DNA of 64,000 bases from Allobosea sp. OK403 (GTDB taxonomy: Bacteria > Pseudomonadota > Alphaproteobacteria > Rhizobiales > Beijerinckiaceae): NCBI RefSeq assembly GCF_900113835.1, contig NZ_FOQV01000003.1, forward strand, positions 496,001-560,000. The letters are read 5' to 3'. Positions 51,054 through 60,810 of the stretch are shown piece after piece. A program made the position numbers and the translations under genes. The stretch's first letter is position 1. Each line of letters opens with the position of its first letter. The notes below the pieces were generated by a model. It searched no databases, was not told where the DNA came from, and worked only from the letters and a program-made list of their open reading frames with translations.

Positions 51054-54000
51054 CGTGCGACACCGCGGCTCGACTTGCGAACCATCTGCTCGAGCTGGCT
51101 TGCCTCCTCATGCGACAATTCCATCGTCGAATGAACGCTCGCAAGCCTGACGATCGTCGACTGCATGCTCTCGCCCTGGGGTTCTTCAACCTCATCCTGG
51201 GCCTGATTGAGCTGCCCCACGATGGCGGCGGCCATGTCGCCGAGGTTGCGGTCGCCGGCCCCGACCACCGCAATCTGCACGCCGATCGCCGTCTCGAGCG
51301 CCATATGGAGTTCCAGCGCCATCAGCGAATCGAGGCCGAGCTCGGCGAGAGGGCGCGCGAGGTCGATCTTACTTTCCGCCATGCGCAGGATCTCCGCCAC
51401 CTCTCGCCGCAGGATACCGGTGACGATCTCGATCGCCTCTTCCCGGCTCTTGCCATGCAGGTCGGAAGCCAGCTCCTCCGTCTGGCCACGCCTGGCCTCG
51501 CTGTCGAGAAAACCCAGGTCGATGAAAGCCGCGCTCCTCAGCAAGGCCAGCTTCTCGGCTCCGCCGCCCTGGGCAATGCCGGCCAGGAATTGCACCGGCT
51601 CGATGCTGTTGCCGAGGCTCAGCAGCCGCCCCAGATGCGCGAGCGCCTCGAAGGAGCGCATGGGGACGACGCCTGTCGTCCGGCGCAGGCGCTGTCCGAG
51701 CTGCTTGTCGCGAGCGATGATCCCGACATCCGAAATCGCGCCCCAGCCTATCGCCAAAGCCGGCTTTCCGAGTTCGCGGCGGCGGCGCATGAAGCCTTCG
51801 AGGAAACCGTTGGCTGCGACATACGCGGCCTGCCCCGGGCTGCCCACCAGCGTCGTTGCCGACGAATAGGCCACGAAGACATCGAGCGGCTGATCGCTGG
51901 TCGCCTCGTCGAGATTGACGATGCCGTCCACCTTGGCGCGCAGCACAGCCTGGAGGCGCTCGGGCGAGAGATTGGCGATCAGCCCGTCATCGAGATGCAC
52001 GGCGGCGTGAACGACGCCGCGGAGCGGGCCGTGAGCCTCGGTCAACCGGGTGACGGCCTCTCGCACCGCTGCGGCATCACTGACATCCAGCACCTCGACG
52101 ACGACCTGTGCGCCGCTCGCGCGCATCTCGGCCAGAAGCGGAAGCAGCGCCTCCTCGACCACTCCGCGCCGGGACAGCAATGCGATATGCGACGCCCCCT
52201 TCCGTGCCAGCCATTGCGCCGTCGCGAAGCCGAGACCCGCTGTCCCGCCGACAACGGCATAGAGGCCCGGGCGGACCTTATAGGACAACGAGGCGATATC
52301 GGCGCGCGCCGCGGATGGCGGCCTGATAACGATCTTGCCGACATGCTCGGAGGCCTGCATGCTCCGGAACGCCGCGCCGACCTCGTAGGATTCAAAGCTC
52401 CGATAGGTGAGCGGCCGCAGGGCGCCGCTTCGGAACGCCTCGGAAAGCTTCGACATCATCGCGCGAACCAGACCTGGATCGGCGGCGAGCAATTCATCCA
52501 GATCGATGCCGCTATAGGCGATGTTGCGCAGGAAGGGCCGCAGCGCAAGCTGCGTATTGTCCAGGAAATCGCGCTTGCCGAGTTCGAGAAAGCGGCCGAA
52601 CGGCTTCAGCAGCTTGAAGCTGGCCTGCATGGCGGAGCCGGCCAAGGAATTGAGCACGACATCGACGCTGCCGACATGCTCTCGGATGGCGCCTGCGAAC
52701 CGCTCTTGCCGCGAATCAAAAACCTGATCCGCGCCGGCGGCCTTGGCGATGGCGCGGCGCGCTTCGTTGCTTGCCGTTCCGAGAACCCGCGCCTGATGCA
52801 GCTTGGCGATCTGGATGGCTGCAAGGCCAACTCCGCCGGCCGCGCCATGCACCAGCACGTCGTCCCCCGGGCGAATATGGCCCCGCTCCACAAGGGCGTA
52901 CCAGGCAGTGGCGAAGACGACGGGGATCGTCGCCGCCGCCTCCAGATCGAGCGTGTCGGGAACAGGGAAGAAATGCCAGTCCGGGCAGACGATGTGCGAA
53001 GCGAAGGCGCCTGCAGCAAAGCCCATCACCGCATCGCCCGGGCGGTGCTGCGTCACTCCGGGCCCGACCCGCACGACCCGCCCCGAGCATTCGAAGCCGA
53101 GCGCGGCGCGCGTCAATCCGGCGCCGAGCAGATCGTCGTCCAGAACGCCCAGTCCGACCATCACGTCGCGGTAGTTCAGGCCTGCGGCAACGACCTCGAC
53201 CTCGATCTCACCGTCCGCGGGCGCAAGGCGAGGCCGCCTGTGCCACTCGAAGCCGTCCAGCCCCACGCCGTCGGCGAAGTGCAGGACCGCGCGCTCGTCC
53301 TGGCGAAGGGGCGTGTCACTGACCATGCCGCGCCTGATGCGGTTGACCTCGATACCGGTCGTCGTAATCCGCAATTCACGCTCAGTGTCATCGAAGGACA
53401 GGATCTCGCTAACGCGCGCGGCCGCTGAGGCGCTTTCGACATCGACCAGCCGCAGATCGATCTCCGGAAACTCATTGATCGCGACACGCATGAACGCCCA
53501 GACGCCGGCATCCTCGCCGGCATGGTCCATCGTGCCGACGCGTGCGGCCTCGGTCAGGACGATCATTCGGCAGGGGCGTTCGACACCGCCCAGAAGCTTC
53601 AACAGCGCGGCCAACGCCTCGATGCGGGCGGCAAGCCTGCCGCAGGGCGTCGTATCGGGCGCCTCCGGCGCAACCACGATCGTCGCAGGCTCGCCCGCCG
53701 GCAGCGCAACGAGCCAGGAGCCCAGCGCGTCGAGCTGGTCCCGGTCAAAGACTTCTGCCGTCACCAACCCGTATCGGGCACGCAGATCGCCGCTGGCCGG
53801 CTCGGCCACGATCGCGATGTGATCTGGTTTCGCCTCGGGAGCCTCGCGGCGGCCCGCGCGAGCGCTGGCCAGATTGAGGCCCCCCTCGCCGGTCTGCTGC
53901 GTTACGATCTCGGTGGCCCGGGCCGCCTCGAGACGCTGCTGAAGCCTATCTGGAGCAGCGCGACTGGGCCCCTCCCGATCCTGCCAGACAGCAGGGGTCG

Positions 54001-57000
54001 AGGCACCAAGCAGGAATGCCAGGTACACATCGTCGCTGGGCTCCGCGAGCAGGATCGGCGCAGCTTCGGTCAGAAGGCCGAGTGCGCCACTCACTGCCGC
54101 ATCATTCGTCGCGTGGAACGGCGAGAGCGGCATGCTGAAGCCGATCAGGGCGTCGAAACCCGCGAAGACTCTCTTATCGCTACCGTCGAGAACGAGAATA
54201 TCGAAGAGACTGCCAACTCCGGGCCAGTGTCGTTGCTCTTCGGCCCTTGCTGCGTTCGCGACGGCGAGCGTCACGGAAATCCTGCCCTGCTGCACCAACC
54301 CGACCAAGGCTTCGGTCAGACCACCGTTCCAGTCGCCAGCCACGAGAACCCGTAGCTTTCGCGGAGCTGACGCCGTCCACGCTGCGAGCGCGCCTGCAAC
54401 CGTGCGACGCAACGGGACCGAGATGGTGCACAGGCTCCACTGGTCGTAGGCAAAGCTGGAAGACCTTGGCCCTGGCTTGCCTGTCCGCAGGAACGCCCCG
54501 GCCTCGCTCAGCGCCTGCGCCGCCAGCCGTATCTCCCGGTTCGCACGGGGGAAGCGCTGCAGCAGCGTGCCGAGGATCACCTCCGGGGACGGCATGGCGA
54601 AGACCTGCGACAGGCGGGTTCCGCCGACCGTGCTGTCCAGGCCGCCAGCCATCGCCAGAATATCGCGCGCCATTCCAAGGAGAGCCTGAGCCGCCAGCAC
54701 TATGGTGCGATCGGCCGCTATACCCTCAAAGCTGTTGTCCCCGCCGGCCGGCAGCAACTCCTGGCAGAGCGTCCACGCCAAGGATACGGAGAAAGCCTTG
54801 AGCAGCAGGCCGACCTGCCGGATTTCTTCCGACCGGCTCGTGCCCTCGTCTTCTCCAACGATCTTGGCCGCAGGCAGCGAAAGCGCGCCGATCGCGATGC
54901 TTTCGTCCCGAAAGGTCCGTTCCGCCATGAATGGCTTGACCAGGTGCACCGAGCGGAAGACCGCCTCCTCGATGGAGGCGACGAGGGCGCCGTCCGTGTC
55001 GAGCAGAGCCACCGAGAGGGTCTTGAAGCGCTCCGTTTCCCGCAGCAGCTTCGTCACCGAATGCGTTATCGCCGTCCCCGGCTTCCAGACGCGGATCTGC
55101 CGGAACCGGATCGGCAGATAGGCCTTGCGTTCGCCGTCCCGCTGAGGACGCGCCAGGAACAGGCCGTGAAAGCTCCCATCCAGCGAAATCGGATGAAGAA
55201 CATGCAGGTCGTCATAGGCGCCGACGCCACCTGCCGGAACGATCAAGCGGCTTTCGCCGACGGTCTCGTCCCGATGCGTGGAGGCGACGACGCGGAACCG
55301 CGGTCCGTAACCCAGGCCAGCGCGCTCGGCCGCCGCATAGATTTCCGCCGCCTCGCTGTGGATGGGTTCCACGACTTTCGGAATCTGAGGCTGCTGTGTC
55401 CCGGCGAAGCCTGGCACACGCCGGAGCGTTCCGCGGGCGTGCAGGAGCCAGTCATTGCCTGCGAAGCGCCGCCTGCTCCAGATCTCGACGGTTTCGGTAT
55501 GCCCGAAATAGCGGGTCGAAACCTCGCGGGTCTCGTCATCGCCAAAGGTCATCGCCCTGGTGATGTCGAACTCGCCGAGCTCGAGCGGGACCGATCCCAT
55601 CATGTCGGCGCCGGCAGCCAACGCCATCTCGATCAGCGCGGCAGCAGGCAGGACGACCCCGCCATCGACCCTGTGATCGTCGAGGTAAGGCAGCAGAATC
55701 GGATCAAGCAGGTTGCGCCATTCGAGAGAGCCATCCGACAGGCGAGCGCCGAGGAGCGGATGCAGCGGCTCGCTCGCGATCAGGCGGCCATGGGCGCTCA
55801 GGGCCTCCGAAGTCGCCTCGAAGCGATACTCCCCCATCTGGAAAGGATAGGGCAGCAAGGGCTCGATGCCGCGAGGCGCATCGCCGAAGACGGCCGCCGT
55901 GTCGTGCTGCAGCCCATGGGCCGCGATCCGCGCTGCGATCCCCCGGATCGGATCCTGCGCTTCCGGATCGCTCGCCGACAATGTCTGCAACAGCGGGTTC
56001 TGCGCGTCCCGCGCCCGCAATATATCCGAGATCGGCCCGAGCAGGATTGCGCGTGGCGCCAGCTCCATGACGGCCGCCTCGGGGTATGCCGCCAAAGCGG
56101 CTTCCACCGCTTCGACGAAACGAACGGGACGGCGGATATTGTCCCACCAATAGCGGGCATCGAGCTCGTCATGAGCCAGGGACCGACCGGTCACGGTCGA
56201 GTAGAGCGGTGTATTCGCTACGGACGCGGCAAAGCCCGACAGATCCGCGACGACTTTCGCCTCCACGCCGTCGAGCGCTCTGGAATGGAAGGGATAGTCG
56301 ACATTCAGCAGCACGCTCGCTACCCGGCGCTGTCGCGCCAATCGGGCGATGGCGGCAATCTGATCGGCAGGGCCTGAGACGGTGACCGAGGCCGCACTGT
56401 TATAGGCGGCGAAGTCGACGGCGGATGCGCCTGCCCCGTCGATCAGATCCTGAACCGAAGCCGGATCGGCCGCCAGCACCAGCATGCGCCCCATGCCGCG
56501 CACGAATTCCTGGTGCTCGCTCCTGATCTGCAGGATGCGGAGCGCATCGGCTCTGGAGACGAAGCCGCAGCACTCGGCCGCGGCGATCTCTCCGACGCTG
56601 TGCCCGATCACCGCCAGAGACTCGACGCCATACTGCTTGAGAACGGCCGACAGGGCCGACTGGACGGCGAAAATCAATGGCTGGGCGACAGAGGTCTGCT
56701 CGAGTTGCTCCACTGAGACGCCATCGCGGAGACGCTCCGCGATCGACCAGCCTGCAAGGGGTTGGTAGAGGCGGTCGATCTCGTCGATCTCCTGCCGGAA
56801 GGCCGCGTTGCTCTGATAGGCGAGCCTGCCCATCTGCGGGTATTGCCCGCCATTGCCGCTGAAGACGAAGATTGCGCGGCGCGGCATGCCATGGACGATC
56901 GCGCTGGAGGCTCGACTTTGCTGCAGTATCCCCGCGCCGAAGGCGCGAAGGACGTCGGCAGCGTCGCGCGTCGCGTCACCCAAAGGCGAGAGCGGGATTG

Positions 57001-58489
57001 CCAGCCGGTGCGGCATGAGTTCGTGCTGATAAGCGAGAGCAGTCGCAACCTGCGGCGCCTTGAGCTCCGAAGCAAGGCCCCCCGCAATCTGGTGCGCACG
57101 GAGCTGCAAGCCCTCCGCAGTGCTTGCCGAGACGAGTAGCACTTCGGCCTCGCGTTTCGGCAGCGGTCGCGCCGCGATGACCTTCGCCACAGAGGCCGAA
57201 CGAAGGATCGCATGACCGTTGGTGCCCCCGAAGCCGTAATTGCAGACGCCAGCGAAAATGCTGCCGTCGCGGGCTGACACCGGCAGCGCGCCGGTGACCG
57301 GCGTGAGGTTCAGCCCCTCGAAATCGATTGCGCTATGCCGGCTACCGGCAAACAAGGACCGTGGCACCACGCCGTGCTCGAGCGCCATGCTGGCCTTCAA
57401 AAGCGCCGCTAGCCCCGAGGCCGCTTCCAGGTGGCCGATATTGGACTTGACCGAGCCGATCGGCAGGGGGGCAGAACGCCGTTTCCCCAGCGCCTCGCCT
57501 ATCGCGGCAGCTTCGATGGGGTCGCCGATCTTCGTTCCGGTCCCATGCGCCTCGACGAAGGCCAGGTTTTCAGGGTCTATCTGCGCGGCCGCATAGACAT
57601 TCTCGATGAGCTGCTGCTGCGATTGCTGCGAGGGCAGCGAAATGCCGTTCGTACGACCATCGGAGTTTGTCGCGGCCGCCACGACGATGCTGCGCACACG
57701 CCGGCCCGGCACGGATGCGTCGGACAGGCGCTGCAGAACCAGAACAACCGCACCCTCTGAGCGAACATAGCCGTCAGCCTCGTCGGAAAACGGCCGGCAG
57801 AGCCCGGTCGGCGACAGCATGCGCGCCTGCGAAAAGCCGATGAACGGCACCGGCGAAAGCAGCATATTCACGCCGCCGACGATCGCCATCTCGACATCGC
57901 CGGCGCGCAGCGCGGCCATCGCCTGTGCAAGCGCGACGAAGGAGGACGAGCATGCCGTATCGACGGTGAAGCTCGGCCCCTTCAGATCGAAGACATAAGA
58001 TACCCTGTTTGCGAGGATCGACAGGGCATTGCCAGTCATGAAGTGGCTGCCGATCACCGCCGGATCGAACGCCCCCACACTTTGATAATCGGCGGCCGAT
58101 GCACCGACATACACGCCCACATTCTGGCCAGCCAGGGACGAGGGCGGCAAACCGGCATCCTCAAGCGCCCGCCATGTCGCGCAGAGCAGCAGGCGCTGCT
58201 GCGGATCCATCTGCTGCGCCTCTCGCGGCGAAATACCAAAAGGGCTGGGATCGAACGCAAAGGCGTCGTCGATATAGCCCCCCGCAAACGTATAGGAGAA
58301 ACCGGAGGTCGGCTTGCCAGGTCTCAGGAAGCGTTCGACGTTCCACCGCCCATGGGGACGCGGTGAGATCACATTACGTTCTGCCAGTAATATCTTCCAG
58401 AATTGGTCGAGAGATTTCGCTCCCGGAAGTATACAGGAGGCGCCGATAATGGCGACCTCTTCGGCAGGCGACTGGATTGAACGAGGCAT
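51050..58489 (-). CDS. reducing type I polyketide synthase, KS-AT-DH-(psiMT)-ER-KR-ACP
   Basis: The 2479-residue enzyme holds, in order: ketosynthase (Cys180 in VDTACSSSF; VEAHGTGTKIGDP; SNIGHLEAASG), acyltransferase (VFSGNGGQYPQMG; nucleophile in IGHSVGEIAAAE), dehydratase (LDDHRVDGGVVLPAAALIEM; LDGSFHGL), a region with only a vestigial methyltransferase motif (LRVLVAGDWNGGLTEALVG), enoylreductase (AGLNYRDVMVGLG; VHGAAGGVGLAAIQIAK), ketoreductase (VVGGTAGLGFATAQ; YSSATTLVGSPGQAAYVAAN) and a C-terminal carrier domain (LAELGLDSLMALEL). There is no thioesterase. One full reductive set suggests an iterative synthase making a saturated chain; the AT motif YPFHS does not settle the extender unit. 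The ATG at 58489 is chosen over an upstream TTG. Its stop overlaps the oxoamine synthase start. Confidence 0.95.
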   Translation of the reverse strand: MPRSIQSPAEEVAIIGASCILPGAKSLDQFWKILLAERNVISPRPHGRWNVERFLRPGKPTSGFSYTFAGGYIDDAFAFDPSPFGISPREAQQMDPQQRLLLCATWRALEDAGLPPSSLAGQNVGVYVGASAADYQSVGAFDPAVIGSHFMTGNALSILANRVSYVFDLKGPSFTVDTACSSSFVALAQAMAALRAGDVEMAIVGGVNMLLSPVPFIGFSQARMLSPTGLCRPFSDEADGYVRSEGAVVLVLQRLSDASVPGRRVRSIVVAAATNSDGRTNGISLPSQQSQQQLIENVYAAAQIDPENLAFVEAHGTGTKIGDPIEAAAIGEALGKRRSAPLPIGSVKSNIGHLEAASGLAALLKASMALEHGVVPRSLFAGSRHSAIDFEGLNLTPVTGALPVSARDGSIFAGVCNYGFGGTNGHAILRSASVAKVIAARPLPKREAEVLLVSASTAEGLQLRAHQIAGGLASELKAPQVATALAYQHELMPHRLAIPLSPLGDATRDAADVLRAFGAGILQQSRASSAIVHGMPRRAIFVFSGNGGQYPQMGRLAYQSNAAFRQEIDEIDRLYQPLAGWSIAERLRDGVSVEQLEQTSVAQPLIFAVQSALSAVLKQYGVESLAVIGHSVGEIAAAECCGFVSRADALRILQIRSEHQEFVRGMGRMLVLAADPASVQDLIDGAGASAVDFAAYNSAASVTVSGPADQIAAIARLARQRRVASVLLNVDYPFHSRALDGVEAKVVADLSGFAASVANTPLYSTVTGRSLAHDELDARYWWDNIRRPVRFVEAVEAALAAYPEAAVMELAPRAILLGPISDILRARDAQNPLLQTLSASDPEAQDPIRGIAARIAAHGLQHDTAAVFGDAPRGIEPLLPYPFQMGEYRFEATSEALSAHGRLIASEPLHPLLGARLSDGSLEWRNLLDPILLPYLDDHRVDGGVVLPAAALIEMALAAGADMMGSVPLELGEFDITRAMTFGDDETREVSTRYFGHTETVEIWSRRRFAGNDWLLHARGTLRRVPGFAGTQQPQIPKVVEPIHSEAAEIYAAAERAGLGYGPRFRVVASTHRDETVGESRLIVPAGGVGAYDDLHVLHPISLDGSFHGLFLARPQRDGERKAYLPIRFRQIRVWKPGTAITHSVTKLLRETERFKTLSVALLDTDGALVASIEEAVFRSVHLVKPFMAERTFRDESIAIGALSLPAAKIVGEDEGTSRSEEIRQVGLLLKAFSVSLAWTLCQELLPAGGDNSFEGIAADRTIVLAAQALLGMARDILAMAGGLDSTVGGTRLSQVFAMPSPEVILGTLLQRFPRANREIRLAAQALSEAGAFLRTGKPGPRSSSFAYDQWSLCTISVPLRRTVAGALAAWTASAPRKLRVLVAGDWNGGLTEALVGLVQQGRISVTLAVANAARAEEQRHWPGVGSLFDILVLDGSDKRVFAGFDALIGFSMPLSPFHATNDAAVSGALGLLTEAAPILLAEPSDDVYLAFLLGASTPAVWQDREGPSRAAPDRLQQRLEAARATEIVTQQTGEGGLNLASARAGRREAPEAKPDHIAIVAEPASGDLRARYGLVTAEVFDRDQLDALGSWLVALPAGEPATIVVAPEAPDTTPCGRLAARIEALAALLKLLGGVERPCRMIVLTEAARVGTMDHAGEDAGVWAFMRVAINEFPEIDLRLVDVESASAAARVSEILSFDDTERELRITTTGIEVNRIRRGMVSDTPLRQDERAVLHFADGVGLDGFEWHRRPRLAPADGEIEVEVVAAGLNYRDVMVGLGVLDDDLLGAGLTRAALGFECSGRVVRVGPGVTQHRPGDAVMGFAAGAFASHIVCPDWHFFPVPDTLDLEAAATIPVVFATAWYALVERGHIRPGDDVLVHGAAGGVGLAAIQIAKLHQARVLGTASNEARRAIAKAAGADQVFDSRQERFAGAIREHVGSVDVVLNSLAGSAMQASFKLLKPFGRFLELGKRDFLDNTQLALRPFLRNIAYSGIDLDELLAADPGLVRAMMSKLSEAFRSGALRPLTYRSFESYEVGAAFRSMQASEHVGKIVIRPPSAARADIASLSYKVRPGLYAVVGGTAGLGFATAQWLARKGASHIALLSRRGVVEEALLPLLAEMRASGAQVVVEVLDVSDAAAVREAVTRLTEAHGPLRGVVHAAVHLDDGLIANLSPERLQAVLRAKVDGIVNLDEATSDQPLDVFVAYSSATTLVGSPGQAAYVAANGFLEGFMRRRRELGKPALAIGWGAISDVGIIARDKQLGQRLRRTTGVVPMRSFEALAHLGRLLSLGNSIEPVQFLAGIAQGGGAEKLALLRSAAFIDLGFLDSEARRGQTEELASDLHGKSREEAIEIVTGILRREVAEILRMAESKIDLARPLAELGLDSLMALELHMALETAIGVQIAVVGAGDRNLGDMAAAIVGQLNQAQDEVEEPQGESMQSTIVRLASVHSTMELSHEEASQLEQMVRKSSRGVAR

Positions 58490-58574
58490 GAAGTTACCGA
58501 GCTGTCCTGACGTCTCTCTCAATCGCAACCGATCGGTCGCTCCCGTCCCGACATTGACCAGCCGTTAAACTGAC

Positions 58575-58603
58575 CGATAAGCAAAACATCGGCCAATGAC
58601 AAT
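58575..58603 (-). promoter_or_regulatory. candidate promoter of the PKS gene
   Basis: On the minus strand, TTGTCA (58603-58598) and TATCGG (58580-58575) are separated by exactly 17 bp, resembling a sigma-70 -35/-10 pair. It would start an mRNA with a leader of roughly 80 bases before the ATG at 58489. The sequence support is modest and no regulator site is recognised. Confidence 0.35.
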
Positions 58604-58658
58604 CCGCGAAAAAGGGCCTCTCTCAACCGGTCGTTTTCTTCACGGACGACAATGCCAG

Positions 58659-59942
58659 CTAGGGTCGACCTTCCCTCTCAATCCTTTGAATGAATGACGA
58701 GAGAGACGCGAAATACTCGCTCCATGTGTAAGGAGAAAACTCCCGGGAGAGGCGTATCGGCGCCGCGTCGTCATCCAGGAAGCGCAGAACTGCCTTTTCC
58801 CAGCCAGGACCGTCGATCGGATCGACGAAAACCGTCGCGGGATGGGCCACTTCGCGATGCGCGGGGATGTCTGAGGCCACGACGGGCGTACCGAGCGAGG
58901 CGGCCTCGACGACCGGCAGGCCGAATCCCTCGATGAAGGAGGGCATGAGCAAGGCACGGGCGCCGCTGATCAGGCGCTTTAACGCTGGCGTCGAGAGGCC
59001 GCTGACGATGTGAATATGCGCGCTGACTGCGCCCGAACGCTGCATTCCGTCGCGAATCTGCTGTCCCTGCCAGCCAGCGGCCCCTGCAACGACCAGATGA
59101 GGCGTTGCTGGTCCAAGCTTGCGATGGAGACGCTTCCAGACCTCGAGCAGCAATGCGTGGTTCTTGCGCGGCTCGATGGCTCCGCACACCACGAAGTAAG
59201 CAATACCGGCAAATGCGGGCTCTGGGTCAGGCGGCTCGCGGAACAGCGCCGGCACAGGCAATGGCAGCGCAAGCGTCGGCAGCGCGTGCGCTCCCCGGCG
59301 GCCCAGCTCCGTTTGGACGGCAACCTGCGCGGTGCGGGTCGTCACGATCACGCCCGCAGCGCGCCGCGCCGTTTGGTCAACCATGGCAGAGTGCCCCTTC
59401 GCCGCGGTCGCCGACACGTATTCCGGCGTTTCCAGCGGGATCACGTCATGCAGCATGAAGATCGGCCGAATGTCAGGACGGCGGTCCAGCCAGCGCAGCA
59501 GGAGCGGAAATGCGAGCCCGATCTGCCCGACATTGACATAGACCGTACCGGGCTTGAGCGCGTCGACGACGCTGTCGCCCCATCCAAACCCTGTCGCCCG
59601 CAGCAACGACGTCATCCTTTGCGCGAGAGCAAGGGAACTGCCTGGAGGCCGCCGCAAGGGAACCGCCTGGCCTTGCAGGCGCAGCTTCAGATGCCTCCAG
59701 GCTTCGTCCTCGTCATGCCGCTTGTTTTCGGACCAGAGTTCCTCCAGCCGGGTCAATCCGCGCAGAACGCGCTCCCGTGGAAACGCCCGGACACCCCAGG
59801 CCGTCGGAAGCAAAGCGCAGCACTCTTCGCTCGAATCCTGGAAGAAATGGCGTGCATAAGCCAGCTCCACCCGGTCGATCCCGCGGGGGGTCAGCGACAA
59901 CGGCCCGAGGAATAATCGTGTCGCATCATAGGCGATCGGCAC
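58659..59942 (-). CDS. glycosyltransferase, GT4-like
   Basis: The 427-residue protein has the GT-B architecture: MPIAYDATRLFLGPLSLTPR with GIDRVELAYARHF at the donor-independent N-terminal domain, IFMLHDVIPLETPEYV, then FVVCGAIEPRKNHALLLEVW and the E-x7-E motif in IEGFGLPVVEAASLGTPVVA. The GTG start has AGGA upstream. It precedes the PKS gene on the same strand with a 169-bp gap containing a possible PKS promoter. Together with the other glycosyltransferase it suggests a glycosylated product, or a nearby polysaccharide. Confidence 0.86.
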   Translation of the reverse strand: MPIAYDATRLFLGPLSLTPRGIDRVELAYARHFFQDSSEECCALLPTAWGVRAFPRERVLRGLTRLEELWSENKRHDEDEAWRHLKLRLQGQAVPLRRPPGSSLALAQRMTSLLRATGFGWGDSVVDALKPGTVYVNVGQIGLAFPLLLRWLDRRPDIRPIFMLHDVIPLETPEYVSATAAKGHSAMVDQTARRAAGVIVTTRTAQVAVQTELGRRGAHALPTLALPLPVPALFREPPDPEPAFAGIAYFVVCGAIEPRKNHALLLEVWKRLHRKLGPATPHLVVAGAAGWQGQQIRDGMQRSGAVSAHIHIVSGLSTPALKRLISGARALLMPSFIEGFGLPVVEAASLGTPVVASDIPAHREVAHPATVFVDPIDGPGWEKAVLRFLDDDAAPIRLSREFSPYTWSEYFASLSSFIQRIEREGRP

Positions 59943-60087
59943 AGTGCGGTCCTAGCTTACAGGGGGCAGAGCGGGGTCGGGGGCGATGCGGATCGCGTCT
60001 CAGGAACGGGGGCGTCAGCTGCAGCATAGTCGTCGTGGTTCGTGCGCAGCACGACACCCTTGAAACGGCCGCCATGCTCGGGGATAG

Positions 60088-60810
60088 GTGGCTTGGATAT
60101 TTCCGCCAACACAGCAGGCATCATTGATTCGGATCAATAACAGCCTTGTAAGCGGTGTCGAGCGGCAGGCGTTGGCCTGGCTCGTCAGGCGCATTCCTGC
60201 GCGTGTCACCCCTGACGGCCTGACGGCCTTTGGTATCTTTGGGGCCTTGGTGACCTTCGTCGGCTATGCGCTGACAGCCTGGTCCCCCACCTTTCTCTGG
60301 TTGGCCTCGCTTGGCCTGGTGTTTCACTGGCTCGGCGATTCACTCGACGGCAGCCTTGCGCGTTTCAGGAAGATCGAGCGGCCGAGATACGGATATTTTC
60401 TCGATCAGACGGTCGACGTGATCGGCAATGTCCTGATCTGCGTGGGAATGGGGCTGACGGCCTATGTTCGCATGGACGCAGCGCTGCTCGCGATGGCGGG
60501 CTACCACGCCTTGTCGATCTACTCGCTCGTGCGCGCCTGCGTTTCCGGCGAATTCCACGTTTCGCTCGCCGGGACGGGACCGACCGAGACGCGGCTGCTC
60601 ATCGTCATGATGAACACGATGATCTTCTTTTTTGGCGCACCTCTGTTCGTGGTCGCTGGCATTGCGATGACGTGGTGTGACATCACCGTGATCCTGATGA
60701 CCGCCGGCTATTTCGTTACCTTTGTCTATTTCCTGGTGAGCTACGCTCGCAGGCTTGCTCGGGAGGAAGGCGGTGGCGCAGAGACTACGTCGAAAGGCCC
60801 GCGCCGCTAG
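60088..60810 (+). CDS. CDP-alcohol phosphatidyltransferase family protein
   Basis: The 240-residue membrane protein (five or six helices) carries the full CDP-alcohol phosphotransferase motif: GDSLDGSLARF followed by GYFLDQTVD, that is Asp-x2-Asp-Gly-x2-Ala-Arg, then Gly-x3-Asp-x3-Asp at the right spacing. Family enzymes join a CDP-activated lipid or alcohol to a hydroxylated partner, as in phosphatidylglycerol or phosphatidylinositol synthesis. A GTG start is used; GGGGATAG just before it is a plausible ribosome site. It lies divergent from the glycosyltransferase and ends at a palindromic repeat. It could attach a phospho-head-group to the cluster's lipid product. Confidence 0.88.
   Translation: MAWIFPPTQQASLIRINNSLVSGVERQALAWLVRRIPARVTPDGLTAFGIFGALVTFVGYALTAWSPTFLWLASLGLVFHWLGDSLDGSLARFRKIERPRYGYFLDQTVDVIGNVLICVGMGLTAYVRMDAALLAMAGYHALSIYSLVRACVSGEFHVSLAGTGPTETRLLIVMMNTMIFFFGAPLFVVAGIAMTWCDITVILMTAGYFVTFVYFLVSYARRLAREEGGGAETTSKGPRR

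Noticed and set aside
50954..53428. 824-codon open frame on the plus strand, opposite the PKS C-terminal region
   Set aside because: It is a high-GC antisense shadow: the translation is rich in Arg, His, Asp and Gly with no domain, and the minus-strand PKS shows intact ER, KR and ACP motifs over the same bases.
54944..56377. 477-codon plus-strand frame over the PKS DH/AT region
   Set aside because: Antisense shadow with no domain; the AT and DH motifs are on the other strand.
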